Shown here piece after piece: positions 11,505 to 22,219 of a stretch of DNA of 64,000 nt; positions within the stretch are counted from its first letter, which is position 1, and each line of letters begins with the position of its first letter. The notes beneath the pieces are model-generated. The model worked only from the letters and a program-made list of their open reading frames with translations, did no database searches and was not told where the DNA came from. The translations under genes were made by a program, and so were the position numbers. This DNA comes from Bidens hawaiensis. Taxonomy: Eukaryota > Streptophyta > Magnoliopsida > Asterales > Asteraceae. Location of the stretch: positions 62,001 through 126,000 of the forward strand of contig JAIQDT010006444.1 of NCBI GenBank assembly GCA_021521415.1. Direction: 5' to 3'.

Positions 11505-11867
11505 GCAACTTCGCCTTCATCTGGGCAACTTCGCCTTCATCTGGGCAACTTCGCCTTCAAGCGATGAACTTCGCCTGCAAGCTAAGTTCGCCTGATGAAC
11601 TTCGCCTGCAAGCTAAGTTCGCCTGATGACAAGTTCGCCTTAGGTTTAAGTTCGCCTGATGATAAGTTCGCCTGAGGTTTAACTTCGCCTAAAGCTAAGT
11701 TCGCCTGAGGTTTAACTTCGCCTAAAGCTAAGTTCGCCTGAGGTTTAACTTCGCCTAAAGCTAAGTTCGCCTGAGGTTTAACTTCGCCTAAAGCTAAGTT
11801 CGCCTGAGGTTTAACTTCGCCTAAAGCTAAGTTCGCCTGAGGTTTAACTTCGCCTAAAGCCAAGTTC
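11505..11867. repeat. 33-bp minisatellite and shorter variants in 5' LTR
   Basis: Early variants of GGCAACTTCGCCTTCATCT (three) pass into a 33-bp unit containing AAGTTCGCCTGAGG and TTTAACTTCGCCTAAAGCT. The period is a multiple of three, so it leaves open frames on the minus strand (repeated ALGEVKPQANL) that I judge non-coding. The matching block in the 3' LTR (about 18778-19072) is roughly 70 bases shorter. Confidence 0.9.
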
Positions 11868-12584
11868 GTTTAGAAAATAAATTTAAAATCTAACGAAAAA
11901 TGTGTTAAGACAGTTAATGGAAATAAAATTTTTTCCAAGCTGACCTGGCAGCTCGACCCCAGCCAGGGGCTCTGCCCCTTGGACCCTACTAGGGGCTGCC
12001 GCCCCTAGACCCCGCTGCCAGGGGCGCTGCCCCCCGGACCCCCGTTCGTTGTGGGTCACATAAAGATAGAGATACATTATGAGAAGTGATAGTTAATTGA
12101 TACGTATACTTGTTATACAGTCAGCCGTGCACAACTGAAGAAAGGGATTACGATTAACGGTGAACGTAACCGTGTTCAGGTGAGTTTCTAGCCCCATTTA
12201 TGTTTTATGTTTTCGGGGCTGTGTGCATACTCAATATGTTTGTTAATACGCTTATCCTAAGAGATAAGTGTATGCCTTATGTGAATGATATGATATGTAT
12301 GAATGATTGCTTGATGGTACGTGAACGATCTTCGGATATTGCACGTACTGTCAGGTTGTAACGCTATGTGTAAGGTAAGTATGATATGTATGTTTATGTG
12401 TATGAACGTGATAAAGATAATAAAAGAAAGAAATGATAATGTATGGTTGTATGGTTACGGAAAGGGTACCGAGCCCTAATAATACTCAAGGTATGATGTA
12501 TGGTTGTATGGTAACGAAGAGGGAATCGAACCCTACTAATATTCGAGAACTAGGGAACCGAACCCTACTAATATTCGAGGAAAG

Positions 12585-12750
12585 AGGGTACCGAGCCCTA
12601 ATAATACTCGAGGAAGGAGGGTACCGAGCCCTAATAATACTCGAGGAAAGAGGGTACCGAGCCCTAATAATACTCGAGGAAAGAGGGTACCGAGCCCTAA
12701 TAATACTCGAGGAAGGAGGGTACCGAGCCCTAATAATACTCGAGGAATGT
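12585..12750. repeat. Second 33-bp minisatellite in 5' LTR
   Basis: Five consecutive units of GGTACCGAGCCCTAATAATA plus CTCGAGGAA(A/G)GAG. The 3' LTR has four (about 19790-19922). The plus-strand open frame across it (GYRALIILEE repeats) is a product of the period, not evidence of a gene. Confidence 0.9.
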
Positions 12751-13214
12751 AGGGCGTAATGCTCTTTATAACGTAAGATAGGAAGGTAAGTTAATACAAA
12801 AGAAAGTAAGAAAGTAAGAAAGTATGAAAGTAAGAAAGTAAGGAAGTATGAAAGTATGAAAGTATGAATGAAAGAATATAATGTTATGTGAATGGTATGA
12901 CTATGTGATTATCTAGAACTCACTCAGCGTTGCTGACTTTTAGTATGCACGCAGGTGAGTAGGATGAGGAAGCTCGCTTGAGGAGACACATGGCACTGAA
13001 CAAGAGTCTGGCATCTGAAGACTTATGATGTTTTAATTTTAATGTTTTAATGTGAAAGACAAAGGATGTTTTGAGACAAGTTATGAAATATTGTAATGTT
13101 TTATGAAAGTTTTATATTCCGCGTAAATGTTTTAATTAACTCTGATATTTAGAACTGTGTTTATGAGTAAATCCAACACGAAAGTAGGGTTACCGGTAAC
13201 GGGGCCTTACAAGT

Positions 13215-13226
13215 TGGTATCAGAGC
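13215..13226 (+). other. Primer binding site (initiator tRNA-Met type)
   Basis: TGGTATCAGAGC lies four bases after the 5' LTR. This is the classic plant primer site complementary to the 3' end of initiator methionine tRNA. Confidence 0.92.
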
Positions 13227-13613
13227 AAAGTTCGAGAGATTTAAGCATCCTACATGCTTAGACTCGAACAGAGTATGGGATATAAGTAAGAAATGAAAGA
13301 AGATGCCAGTTCAAGAATGCCATGTGTTGCTCAAGCAAGAGCAGTAAGGTAAGGTGTATGATTAAATGATATATGTTAATGAGAAAGGAAAGATATGTGA
13401 ACGGCAGGGATAGGAATAATTGATTGTTTAATTTGACAAACTGCTTAAGTATAACCAGCACAAATAGACTCATAAAGGGAAGTGTATAGGACACGGAAAG
13501 TAACGTGATCAGCTAATCACAACTGGCCACTGTTATTACCTGTTAGCCTTACTATCCTTGTACTAAATAGTTCCTTGAGTGATGATGTTTGTGTTTTCCC
13601 CTTTAGAATACTG
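13227..13613 (+). other. Leader between primer site and gag of the Tekay element
   Basis: Untranslated leader of about 390 bases. Immediately before the gag start lies TTTTCCCCTTTAG, a good pyrimidine-rich 3' splice-site match, so a spliced leader is possible. No ORF is supported here. Confidence 0.5.
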
Positions 13614-14606
13614 ATGGCTGGAGCTGGAGAATTTGTTGAAACTGGGGGTCGCACTGGACGTCGTGGCAGGCCTCGTCTTGTCCGGCAACCTTCGGTAGAA
13701 GAAGCTTCCCACACCGAAGTTGAAGGAAGCGCAGCTGGAGGAGACCAGAACAACAACGAAGAAGTTCAACTTAGCCCCGCAGTTCAAGCAGCCATCGTTC
13801 AGGCTGTAGTTGCTGCTGTGAAGAACCTGAATCCCGAAGGATCTGCTGGAAGCCGTGAGCGAACTGCTGAAGGGGCGGGTGGTGATGGTAGAAAGAATGG
13901 GGAAGGTGAAAGAGAGGCCTCGAGTGATGATAGGTCTGTGAAAGATGATGATAGGAAGAGGGGCCGAGGCGGTTGCAACTATAAGTCCTTCAAAGGTTGT
14001 GACCCGCCAAAGCTGACCGGGTTGGGAGACGCAATCGCTACTCTCCAATGGATAACCGCTATGGACAAGGTTATCCGCATTAGCGAATGCCGTCCCGACC
14101 AAGCTGTGGGTTATGCTACTCAGTCTTTTGTAGATGAGGCTATGTATTGGTGGGAGAGTGTGGAGCAGAGGAAGACCAGTGAAGAGATCAAAGAGATGAA
14201 GTGGGATGATCTGAAGGAGTTAGTGATGATGAAGTTCTGTGCTGACGCCGAGGTTGAAAGGGCGGAGATGAAATTCTTAAACTTGAAAGCTGGGACAATG
14301 ACACATCGTGAGTACACCACCGAGTTCAATCGAATGTCTAGGTTGGTGCCCGATATGGTCGACACTGAGGCAAAAAGGATCAAGTGTTATGTGAGGGGAT
14401 TACCACAAAGAGTTCGCATGTTAGTCAGAACAAGTAAACCTACTACTTTCGATTCTGCTGTCGAACTCGCAGAAATGGTTTATGCAGACTTGGTTGCGGA
14501 TGATGTGGTGGTGGGAGATGAGAAGAAAGAGAAGAAATGGGTCGCTCCTACTAAAAGACCCGGTACCCAGATGTGGAACCCTAAGAACAAACAGCCGAGA
14601 GTTTAG
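13614..14606 (+). CDS. gag: Gag capsid protein of Tekay element (ends at a premature TAG)
   Basis: I start at ATG 13614 (MAGAGEFVE), the first ATG in frame; the upstream open frame has only non-ATG codons. About 330 residues: a Gly/Arg/Glu-rich N-terminus, then a retrotransposon gag domain with YKSFKGCDPPKLTG, AMYWWESVE, FNLKAG-like FLNLKAGTMTHREYTTEFNR and CYVRGLPQRVR. The frame stops at TAG 14604-14606. The codons after it, in the same frame, encode the nucleocapsid zinc fingers and protease, so this is most simply a nonsense mutation within a gag-pol polyprotein. A regulated stop read through by suppression cannot be excluded from one copy. Confidence 0.85.
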   Translation: MAGAGEFVETGGRTGRRGRPRLVRQPSVEEASHTEVEGSAAGGDQNNNEEVQLSPAVQAAIVQAVVAAVKNLNPEGSAGSRERTAEGAGGDGRKNGEGEREASSDDRSVKDDDRKRGRGGCNYKSFKGCDPPKLTGLGDAIATLQWITAMDKVIRISECRPDQAVGYATQSFVDEAMYWWESVEQRKTSEEIKEMKWDDLKELVMMKFCADAEVERAEMKFLNLKAGTMTHREYTTEFNRMSRLVPDMVDTEAKRIKCYVRGLPQRVRMLVRTSKPTTFDSAVELAEMVYADLVADDVVVGDEKKEKKWVAPTKRPGTQMWNPKNKQPRV

Positions 14607-15359
14607 GAGAACAGGTCGTGCAAGACTTGTGGCAAGGCGCACAGTGGTGAGTGTAGGTGGGGAAAGGGTTCGGATACATGTCATAAGTGTGGAAAGATAC
14701 ATGCCGGAGGATGTAGACTTGGGTCGAATGTTTGCTACAAGTGTGGGAAGGCAGGTCATTATGCTCATGAGTGCAGTTCTAAGCCTGCATGCTACAAGTG
14801 TGGTAAGATGGGTCATTTTGCTAGGGAGTGTACCGAGAATGAAGCTGGAGGTAGTAGAAGGAAGGATGCCGATCAAGCTGGGCCAAGAACTAGAGCCTAC
14901 ATGCTGACCCAAGAACAAGCCAAGCAGATTCCGGATGTTGTCACAGGTACGTTTCTAGTGAACGGTGTTTCCGCTACTGTATTATTTGATTCGGGCGCAA
15001 ACAAAAGTTTCGTAGCCACACCATTTAGTAAACTAGCTAAAATGAAATGTTGCCGAGTGTCTGAGACCCTTATAGTAGAAACCGCTAGTGACACTTCGGT
15101 TAAAATAATGAAAATGGTTAAGGACTGTAGGATAGAATTGGAGGGACATGAGTTCCCTGTTACCTTGTACGTTATGACCTTGGGAGGGTTCGATGTGGTT
15201 TTGGGTATGGATTGGTTGTCTGATTTTGAGGCTCAGATAGTATGTAAGAGTAGGATTATAAGGTTAAAGTCATTGGATGGTAGCGCGGTAACGGTCTATG
15301 GTGATAAGGAAAGTTCTGGGCTTAATGTCATTTCGATGATGAAAGCCGAGGTTTGCTAA
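14607..15359 (+). pseudogene. Nucleocapsid zinc fingers and aspartic protease of Tekay gag-pol (downstream of in-frame stop)
   Basis: Same frame as gag. Two canonical CX2CX4HX4C knuckles, CYKCGKAGHYAHEC and CYKCGKMGHFAREC, are preceded by two related Cys/His motifs (CKTCGKAHSGEC, CHKCGKIHAGGC). The retropepsin-like protease has catalytic VLFDSGANKSF and a flap-side GGFDVVLGMDWL. The frame ends at TAA 15357-15359. The RT frame begins a few bases earlier in another frame, so a 1-bp loss around 15351 separates protease from RT. The part from 14808 could be expressed only by internal initiation or readthrough. Confidence 0.88.
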
Positions 15360-17875
15360 GGCGAGGGTGTTGTGCCTACCTGGCGTATGTCGTCAACGCT
15401 ACGGCCGAGACGAAAGAAATGAAAGATGTTCCTATTGTGCGCGAATACCCAGAAGTATTCCCTGAGGATCTTCCGGGGTTGCCACCAGAGCGAGAGATAG
15501 AATTTCAGATAGATTTAATACCAGGAGCCCAACCTGTCGCAAAAGCGCCTTACCGTCTAGCACCGTCCGAGATGAAAGAATTGATGTCACAACTGCAAGA
15601 ACTCCTCGACAAAGGTTTCATAAGACCGAGTGTTTCCCCGTGGGGCGCACCAGTATTGTTCGTGAAAAAGAAGGATGGAAGTATGAGGATGTGCATAGAC
15701 TATCGTGAGTTGAATAAGCTTACGGTAAAGAATAGATATCCGTTGCCAAGGATTGATGATCTGTTTGACCAACTGCAAGGTTCAAGTTGGTTCTCACGAA
15801 TAGATCTCAGATCAGGCTACCATCAGCTGAAGGTGAAAGAGGCAGACATCCCTAAGACAGCGTTCCGAACGCGGTATGGACACTACGAGTTCCTCGTAAT
15901 GTCATTCGGTCTAACCAATGCTCCTGCAGCATTTATGGACATGATGAATAGGGTGTGTCGACCGATGTTGGATAAGTCGGTTATCGTCTTCATCGATGAT
16001 ATATTGGTTTATTCAAAGAGCGAGTCTGAACATGCTGAGCATCTGAGAGAGGTACTTGAAGTTCTGAAGAAAGAAAGGTTGTACGCCAAGTTTTCGAAGT
16101 GCGCGTTCTGGTTAAGAGAAGTGCAATTTTTAGGTCATGTGGTTAATCCGGAGGGGATTACCGTGGACCCTGCTAAGATTGAAGCGATAACGAATTGGAA
16201 GACTCCGCAGAATCCGACTGATATACGAAGCTTCCTAGGGTTAGCTGGCTACTATAGAAGATTCATCGAAGGTTTCTCCAAGATAGCCGCACCGCTGACC
16301 GGTATGACCCGAAAGTCGATAGTATTCAGTTGGGGAAAGTTTCAGGAAGAAGCCTTTGAAGAATTGAAGAAGAGACTCACGCAAGCTCCAATCCTTACTC
16401 TACCCGATGGTGACGAGGATTTCGTTGTTTGTGCTGATGCTTCGCATCAAGGATTAGGTTGCGTGTTGATGCAACGAGGGAAGGTGATAGCTTACGCGTC
16501 TAGACAGTTGAAGGTCCATGAAAGTACTTATCCGACGCACGATTTGGAGTTAGCAGCTGTAGTGCATGCTATTAAGATATGGAGGCATTATCTGTACGGT
16601 ACTAAGTGCACTATCTATACAGATCATAAGTGTTTAAAGTACTTCTTCGAGCAGAAGGAATTGAACATGAGGCAGAGAAGATGGCTAGAATTGATAAAGG
16701 ATTACGACTGTGAGATTAAGTATTACCCCGGTAAAGCTAACGTGGTCGCTGATGCGCTAAGTCGTAAGAACGAGGAAGTCCTTGCAACAGTGAAGTCATA
16801 CAAGTTGATCATGAACTCAAGTCTTTTTGAAGAAATCATCAAAGTGCAGTCAGAAGTGTTAGTAGACGAAGGGTTAGTAAAGAAAGAAAGGATTTATGGC
16901 CAGCAGGACGAGTTGATGGAAAACACTCATGGAGTTAAAACTAGGTTCGACCGTATGTGGATCCCACGCCATGGTGATCTTAGAAGTCGAATCTTAGATG
17001 AAGCTCATAAGTCAAGGTACTCAATCCATCCTGGAGCTACAAAGATGTACCAAGACTTGAAGAGAGATTACTGGTGGCCAGGAATGAAGAATGATGTAGT
17101 GGATTATGTTAGCAAGTGCTTAACTTGCTTACAAGTCAAAGCCGAGCACCAAAAGCCTTATGGGAAGATGCAACCGCTAGAGATACCTGAGTGGAAATGG
17201 GAACACATCACCATGGATTTCATAACTAAGCTACCTCGTACAGCTAAGCAACATGATACCATCTGGGTGATTGTGGATCGTTTGACCAAGAGTGCTCACT
17301 TTCTGCCCATACGAGAAGCCATCTCGTCAGAAACGTTAGCAAGCTTGTTCATCAAAGAAGTTGTAACCAAGCATGGAATACCGTTGTCGATCGTGTCTGA
17401 TAGAGATACACGGTTTACTTCGAGGTTCTGGAAGAAATTCCATGAAGCTATGGGGACGAGGTTGAACATCGGTACGGCGTATCATCCTCAAACCGATGGA
17501 CAGTCTGACAGGACGATCCAAACCCTTGAGGATATGCTACGTGCTTGTGTTTTAGATTTTGGTGGAAGTTGGGATGATCATCTGCACCTGGCAGAGTTCT
17601 CCTATAACAACAGTTACCATTCGAGTATTGGTATGCCACCGTTTGAGATGCTTTACGGTAGACGATGTAGAACCCCGGTGTGTTGGGGTGAGATTGGTCA
17701 GAAAGAAATGGGAAGCCTAGAAGTGGTTCAAGAAACGTCTTCAAAGCTCGATCAGATCAAAGCAAGATTGAAAGCCGCGCAAGACAGACAAAAGTCTTAT
17801 GCAGATAAGCGGCGACGACCAATTGAGTTTAACGTGGGTGACTATGTGATGCTCAAGGTCTCGCCTTGGAAATGA
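15353..17875 (+). pseudogene. pol: Pol: reverse transcriptase, RNase H and integrase of Tekay element
   Basis: About 840 codons without interruption. [52 protein letters not shown] and the FIDDILVYS active site. RNase [51 protein letters not shown]. Integrase: an HHCC finger ([10 protein letters not shown] to CLTCLQVK), then the catalytic core with TMDFITK, SDRDTRF and GQSDRTIQT. The last motif normally reads GQSERT, and the Glu is the third catalytic residue. Here it is Asp (GAC). The frame ends at TGA 17873-17875 right after the VSPWK motif, where relatives have Gly. The first codon is taken at TTG 15353 only because the frame opens there; it is not a true start. Confidence 0.93.
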
Positions 17876-18253
17876 ATTATCCGTTTTAGGAAAAGAGGAA
17901 AGTTGAGTCCGAGGTACATTGGACCGTTCAAGATTGTAGGTCGTGTGGGTGGAGTAGCTTATAAACTGGATTTACCCGATGAGTTAGAAGGAATTCATTC
18001 AACCTTCCATGTTTCTCATCTGAGGAAGTGTCTAGCTGATGACACGGCTCACGTGCCATTAATGGACATTGAGGTTGATGAACAATTGAACTACATCGAG
18101 CAACCGATAGAGATCGTTGATCGCAAGGAGAAGCAGCTTCGTCACAAGATTATACCTTTGGTAAAAGTAATATGGAAACACCGCAAGGGATCAGATGCTA
18201 CTTGGGAAGCCGAGGATGAGATGCGCAAGTTTTACCCTAGTTTGTTTATGTAA
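17876..18253 (+). pseudogene. Integrase C-terminus with chromodomain of Tekay element
   Basis: Continues the pol frame after the TGA at 17873. LSPRYIGPFKIVGRVG is the integrase C-terminal GPF motif, followed by STFHVSHLRKCL. The chromodomain-like end is VKVIWKHRKGSDATWEAEDE, and the final residues are FYPSLFM before TAA. This is the module that directs chromovirus integration to chromatin marks in known relatives. It is untranslated unless the stop is read through. Confidence 0.9.
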
Positions 18254-18282
18254 TAGTTAGGTTTCGGGGACGAAACCTCTTT

Positions 18283-18294
18283 AAGGGGGGAAGA
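18283..18294 (+). other. Polypurine tract of Tekay element
   Basis: AAGGGGGGAAGA, ending two bases before the 3' LTR, follows the GGGGACGAAACCTCTTTAAG stretch conserved before the 3' LTR in related elements. Confidence 0.85.
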
Positions 18295-18296
18295 CT

Positions 18297-20384
18297 TGTA
18301 ACATCCTAAAATTTTAATGATGAATAAAGGAAGTTATGTTTAGTGATTTCGCGTAATTGATTAATGTCGGGGAAGGAGCGGGTCTTGGACTTGGATTAAT
18401 TGAGATGGGTTAGATGAGAATGGGATTTCAGGGATATAAATACCCCCAAAATCCCAAAATATCTTCATTTTCCCCCACTCTCCTAAACACACACATACAC
18501 ACACACCAAGCACACCCAAAACCGCCGCCGGCCGGGCCGAGAAAGAAGGAAGGATCGAGCGAGGTCCGGGTATGAGAGAAAGATTAGTGGTGATACCAAG
18601 ATAAACGAGATCCAAACAAGCTCAAAAGGTATGATTCTTGATCTTGGAAGTTTAAAGATCCGAGCTTTTAGTGTATAAACGACCGAAAATGGTCGGGAAG
18701 TGTAGTGGGTGGTATTGAACCTTAACAAGGGTGTTAAAATCGCCCGAAATGTTGATCAGAAACCGAAACAGCGGACATCTGGCAACTTCGCCTTCATCTG
18801 GGCAACTTCGCCTGCAAGCTAAGTTCGCCTGATGACAAGTTCGCCTTAGGTTTAAGTTCGCCTGATGATAAGTTCGCCTGAGGTTTAACTTCGCCTAAAG
18901 CAAAGTTCGCCTGAGGTTTAACTTCGCCTAAAGCTAAGTTCGCCTGAGGTTTAACTTCGCCTAAAGCTAAGTTCGCCTGAGGTTTAACTTCGCCTAAAGC
19001 TAAGTTCGCCTGAGGTTTAACTTCGCCTAAAGCTAAGTTCGCCTGAGGTTTAACTTCGCCTAAAGCCAAGTTCGTTTAGAAAATAAATTTAAAATCTAAT
19101 GAAAAATGTGTTAAGACAGTTAATGGAAATAAAATTTTTTCCAAGCTGACCTGGCAGCTCGACCCCAGCCAGGGGCTCTGCCCCTTGGACCCTGCTAGGG
19201 GCTGCCGCCCCTAGACCCCGCTGCCAGGGGCGCTGCCCCCCGGACCCCCGTTCGTTGTGGGTCACATAAAGATAGAGATACATTATGAGAAGTGATAGTT
19301 AATTGATACGTATACTTGTTATACAGTCAGCCGTGCACAACTGAAGAAAGGGATTACGATTAACGGTGAACGTAACCGTGTTCAGGTGAGTTTCTAGCCC
19401 CATTTATGTTTTATGTTTTCGGGGCTGTGTGCATACTCAATATGTTTGTTAATACGCTTATCCTAAGAGATAAGTGTATGCCTTATGTGAATGATATGAT
19501 ATGTATGAATGATTGCTTGATGGTACGTGAACGATCTTCGGATATTGCACGTACTGTTAGGTTGTAACGCTATGTGTAAGGTAAGTATGATATGTATGTT
19601 TATGTGTATGAACGTGATAAAGATAATAAAAGAAAGAAATGATAATGTATGGTTGTATGGTTACGGAAAGGGTACCGAGCCCTAATAATACTCAAGGTAT
19701 GATGTATGGTTGTATGGTAACGAAGAGGGAATTGAACCCTACTAATATTCGAGAACTAGGGAACCGAACCCTACTAATATTCGAGGAAAGAGGGTACCGA
19801 GCCCTAATAATACTCGAGGAAGGAGGGTACCGAGCCCTAATAATACTCGAGGAAAGAGGGTACCGAGCCCTAATAATACTCGAGGAAGGAGGGTACCGAG
19901 CCCTAATAATACTCGAGGAATATAGGGCGTAATGCTCTTTATAACGTAAGATAGGAAGGTAAGTTAATACAAAAGAAAGTAAGAAAGTAAGAAAGTATGA
20001 AAGTAAGAAAGTAAGGAAGTATGAAAGTATGAAAGTATGAATGAAAGAATATAATGTTATGTGAATGGTATTACTATGTGATTATCTAGAACTCACTCAG
20101 CGTTGCTGACTTTTAGTATGCACGCAGGTGAGTAGGATGAGGAAGCTCGCTTGAGGAGACACATGGCACTGAACAAGAGTCTGGCATCTGAAGACTTATG
20201 ATGTTTTAATTTTAATGTTTTAATGTGAAAGACAAAGGATGTTTTGAGACAAGTTATGAAATATTGTAATGTTTTATGAAAGTTTTATATTCCGCGTAAA
20301 TGTTTTAATTAACTCTGATATTTAGAACTGTGTTTATGAGTAAATCCAACACGAAAGTAGGGTTACCGGTAACGGGGCCTTACA
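18297..20384 (+). repeat. 3' LTR of Tekay element, 2088 bp
   Basis: TGTAACATCC to GGGGCCTTACA, followed by target duplication AAACA (20385-20389). Nearly identical to the 5' LTR. Differences I noticed by eye include C/T at the CCGGC(C/T)GGGCC stretch, T/A in GGGTA(T/A)GAGAG and T/A in ACC(T/A)TAACAAGG. It has one fewer 33-bp unit in the second minisatellite and a shorter first one. Confidence 0.95.
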
Positions 20385-20389
20385 AAACA

Positions 20390-20752
20390 AGAGAAAACAA
20401 TGTCCTTACCGCCTGACTAAACAAAAAGAGGAAGCTAGGCATTTGGCAGTCAAGGGTAAACTTTGACACCTCATCCGGCTCGCACCCTCGGTTAGGCGGA
20501 AGGGATAACATGTAGTCGTCGAACCGGAACTCCAGATGGACGCCACTCGCCAAAAGCGTCACCGAGATATTCGACACCGAGAGGCTCTCATGGCCAAAAG
20601 CTCCAATAATCCGAGAGCGTCACAACGCTGATCAGATCAAATTCTGTGACTTCCACAGGACAAGAGGCCACAACACCGAGGAATGCGTAGACTTGAAGGA
20701 CATCGTCGAAGCATTTGTCAGAGATGGGACGCTGACGCACCTCGTGGCGTAA
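20390..20752 (+). pseudogene. gag: gag C-terminal part of Tat-like element copy 1
   Basis: Continues the gag frame of 9849-11018 once the Tekay element and one AAACA are ignored. It carries a TGA at 20414-20416 and a TAG at 20513-20515 not shared with copy 2. It contains the knuckle-like CDFHRTRGHNTEEC (C-x2-H-x5-H-x4-C), the form typical of Tat-lineage gag proteins, then VEAFVRDGTLTHLVA and a TAA at 20750-20752. Confidence 0.85.
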
Positions 20753-22219
20753 TGAACGCTGAGCAGGCTAATGCGTGTAGAACCCCAGTTGGGGAAAACA
20801 CGAATAAAACTGCAGCTTCAATGTCGGAGACTACATACTGCGTAAACAACGAGATTCCGAACCAAGTGCATATCGGCTCGAAAGGCTCGATGACACTCCC
20901 ATCTCAAAAACATGGAAGGGAGCTCAATTACACAGTCTGCATGTAGATCAATTCCAAACTTGTAAAAGAAAAGGCCCAGAGCCACTTCTAATGGAAATGA
21001 TTCTCCTTATCACATTGACGCTGATGGTCTTACATTTATACTTAATGAACTTTCCACATTGATATGCCGGTCTTCACCGCATACATAAGTGGGAAAGCAA
21101 GTCGTTGCGTGTGGAAGGCGGCAAAACCCGCATAAACACAAAACGACAAATTTCTAAAGAAAATATAAGGAAAGCCTTCACGCAGGTCAATCATAGGTAA
21201 AGTTTGAACATCCTACTAAATGAAAGTGCCGGTCCTAACCGCACAAATCATGATAGAGGACACCGAACTAACCTATTGACAACCGCGCGTCGAACGGTTA
21301 ATTTATTCAAAACACTGATATGCCGGTTTTCACCGCATAAATAAGTGTGAAGAAATCGTTACGTGTGGAAGGCAGCAAAACCCGCGTAAGCACAAAACAG
21401 ATGACAACCTTCATGCAGGTCAGTTATAGGTAAAGTTGGGTCATCCCACTAAATGAAAGTGCCGGTCCTACCCGCACAAATCATGATAGAGGAAACCGAA
21501 CTAACCTATTGACAACCGCGCGTCGAACGGTTAATTTATTCAAAACACTGATATGGGTTTTCACCGCATAAATAAGCGTGAAGAAATCGTTGCGTGTGGA
21601 AGGCGGCAAAACCCGCATAAACACAAAAAACGGCAAACCTTCACGCAGGTCAGTCATAGGTGAAGTTCGGTCATCCACTAAATGAAAGTGCCGGGCCTAA
21701 CCGCACAAATCATGATAGAGGAAACTGAACTTTACCTATTGACAACCGCGCGTCGAACGGTTAACTTATTCAGAACACTTAGAAAATCTTTTCAAGGAAA
21801 AAATGAGGAAAACCTCAACGCAGGTCAGATATAGGTAAAGTTTAGCCATCCTACTAAGTGCAAGTGACGGTCTTACCCGCACAATCACGAAAGATGAAGC
21901 AAAACTTTAACCTATTATCTGCCACGTTGATAGGTTAACTTATCCAAAGTACTTAAGAAATTGCTAAGTTAAACTAAAATATGCACAAGCGAATCATATA
22001 TTGTTTATGCGGCAAAACAAGTGCCAAATTAAACTATAATATGCATGAGCAGGTCGTATAACGTTTATAAAGCAAGAGTGGCGGTCCTACCCGCACAAAA
22101 GATTTATATTCCATAAAAATTCAACTGTTACAAGAATGGCCGGGTATCTACCCGCCTACTAGAATATAAATCTATACAAAGATATAAACCTATCCTAACA
22201 GTGGGAAGGATCTAAAGGT
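20753..22219 (+). repeat. Non-coding internal region with ~240-bp tandem repeats, copy 1
   Basis: In this position most gypsy elements carry protease, RT and integrase. No such motif is present in any frame. Instead there are about three to four degenerate units of ~240 bp (starts near 21061, 21310 and 21550) containing TTTTCACCGCATAAATAAG, GGCAAAACCCGCATAAACAC, TTCACGCAGGTCAG and GACAACCGCGCGTCGAACGG, then shorter derivatives to ~21980. An open frame at 20683-20946 overlaps the gag end and has no recognisable domain. Confidence 0.8.

Larger units (their letters stand above)
11019..13211 (+). repeat. 5' LTR of Tekay element, 2193 bp
   Basis: Starts TGTAACATCC and ends GGGGCCTTACA, followed after four bases by the primer binding site. 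It contains two separate 33-bp minisatellites, which account for nearly all of the 105-bp length difference from the 3' LTR. An upstream GGGATATAAATACC (near 11155) may be the TATA box. Confidence 0.95.
11019..20384 (+). mobile_element. Tekay-type chromovirus (Ty3/gypsy), complete with TSD, 9366 bp
   Basis: LTRs at 11019-13211 and 18297-20384, primer binding site TGGTATCAGAGC, gag, zinc fingers, protease, RT, RNase H, integrase and a C-terminal chromodomain, polypurine tract, and target duplication AAACA on both sides. The domain order and chromodomain place it among chromoviruses. The [13 protein letters not shown] and [10 protein letters not shown] style fits the Tekay/Del clade. It sits inside the gag of the Tat-like element and is therefore younger than that insertion. 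The LTRs differ by few substitutions plus repeat-number changes, suggesting recent arrival, yet the coding region carries two in-frame stops and a frameshift. Confidence 0.95.

Noticed and set aside
11582..11863. Minus-strand open frame of repeated ALGEVKPQANL
   Set aside because: It comes from the 33-bp LTR minisatellite, whose period keeps frames open. It recurs at 18794-19069 with a different unit count and has no other coding sign.
12433..12759. Plus-strand open frame of repeated GYRALIILEE
   Set aside because: Same reason: second 33-bp LTR minisatellite.
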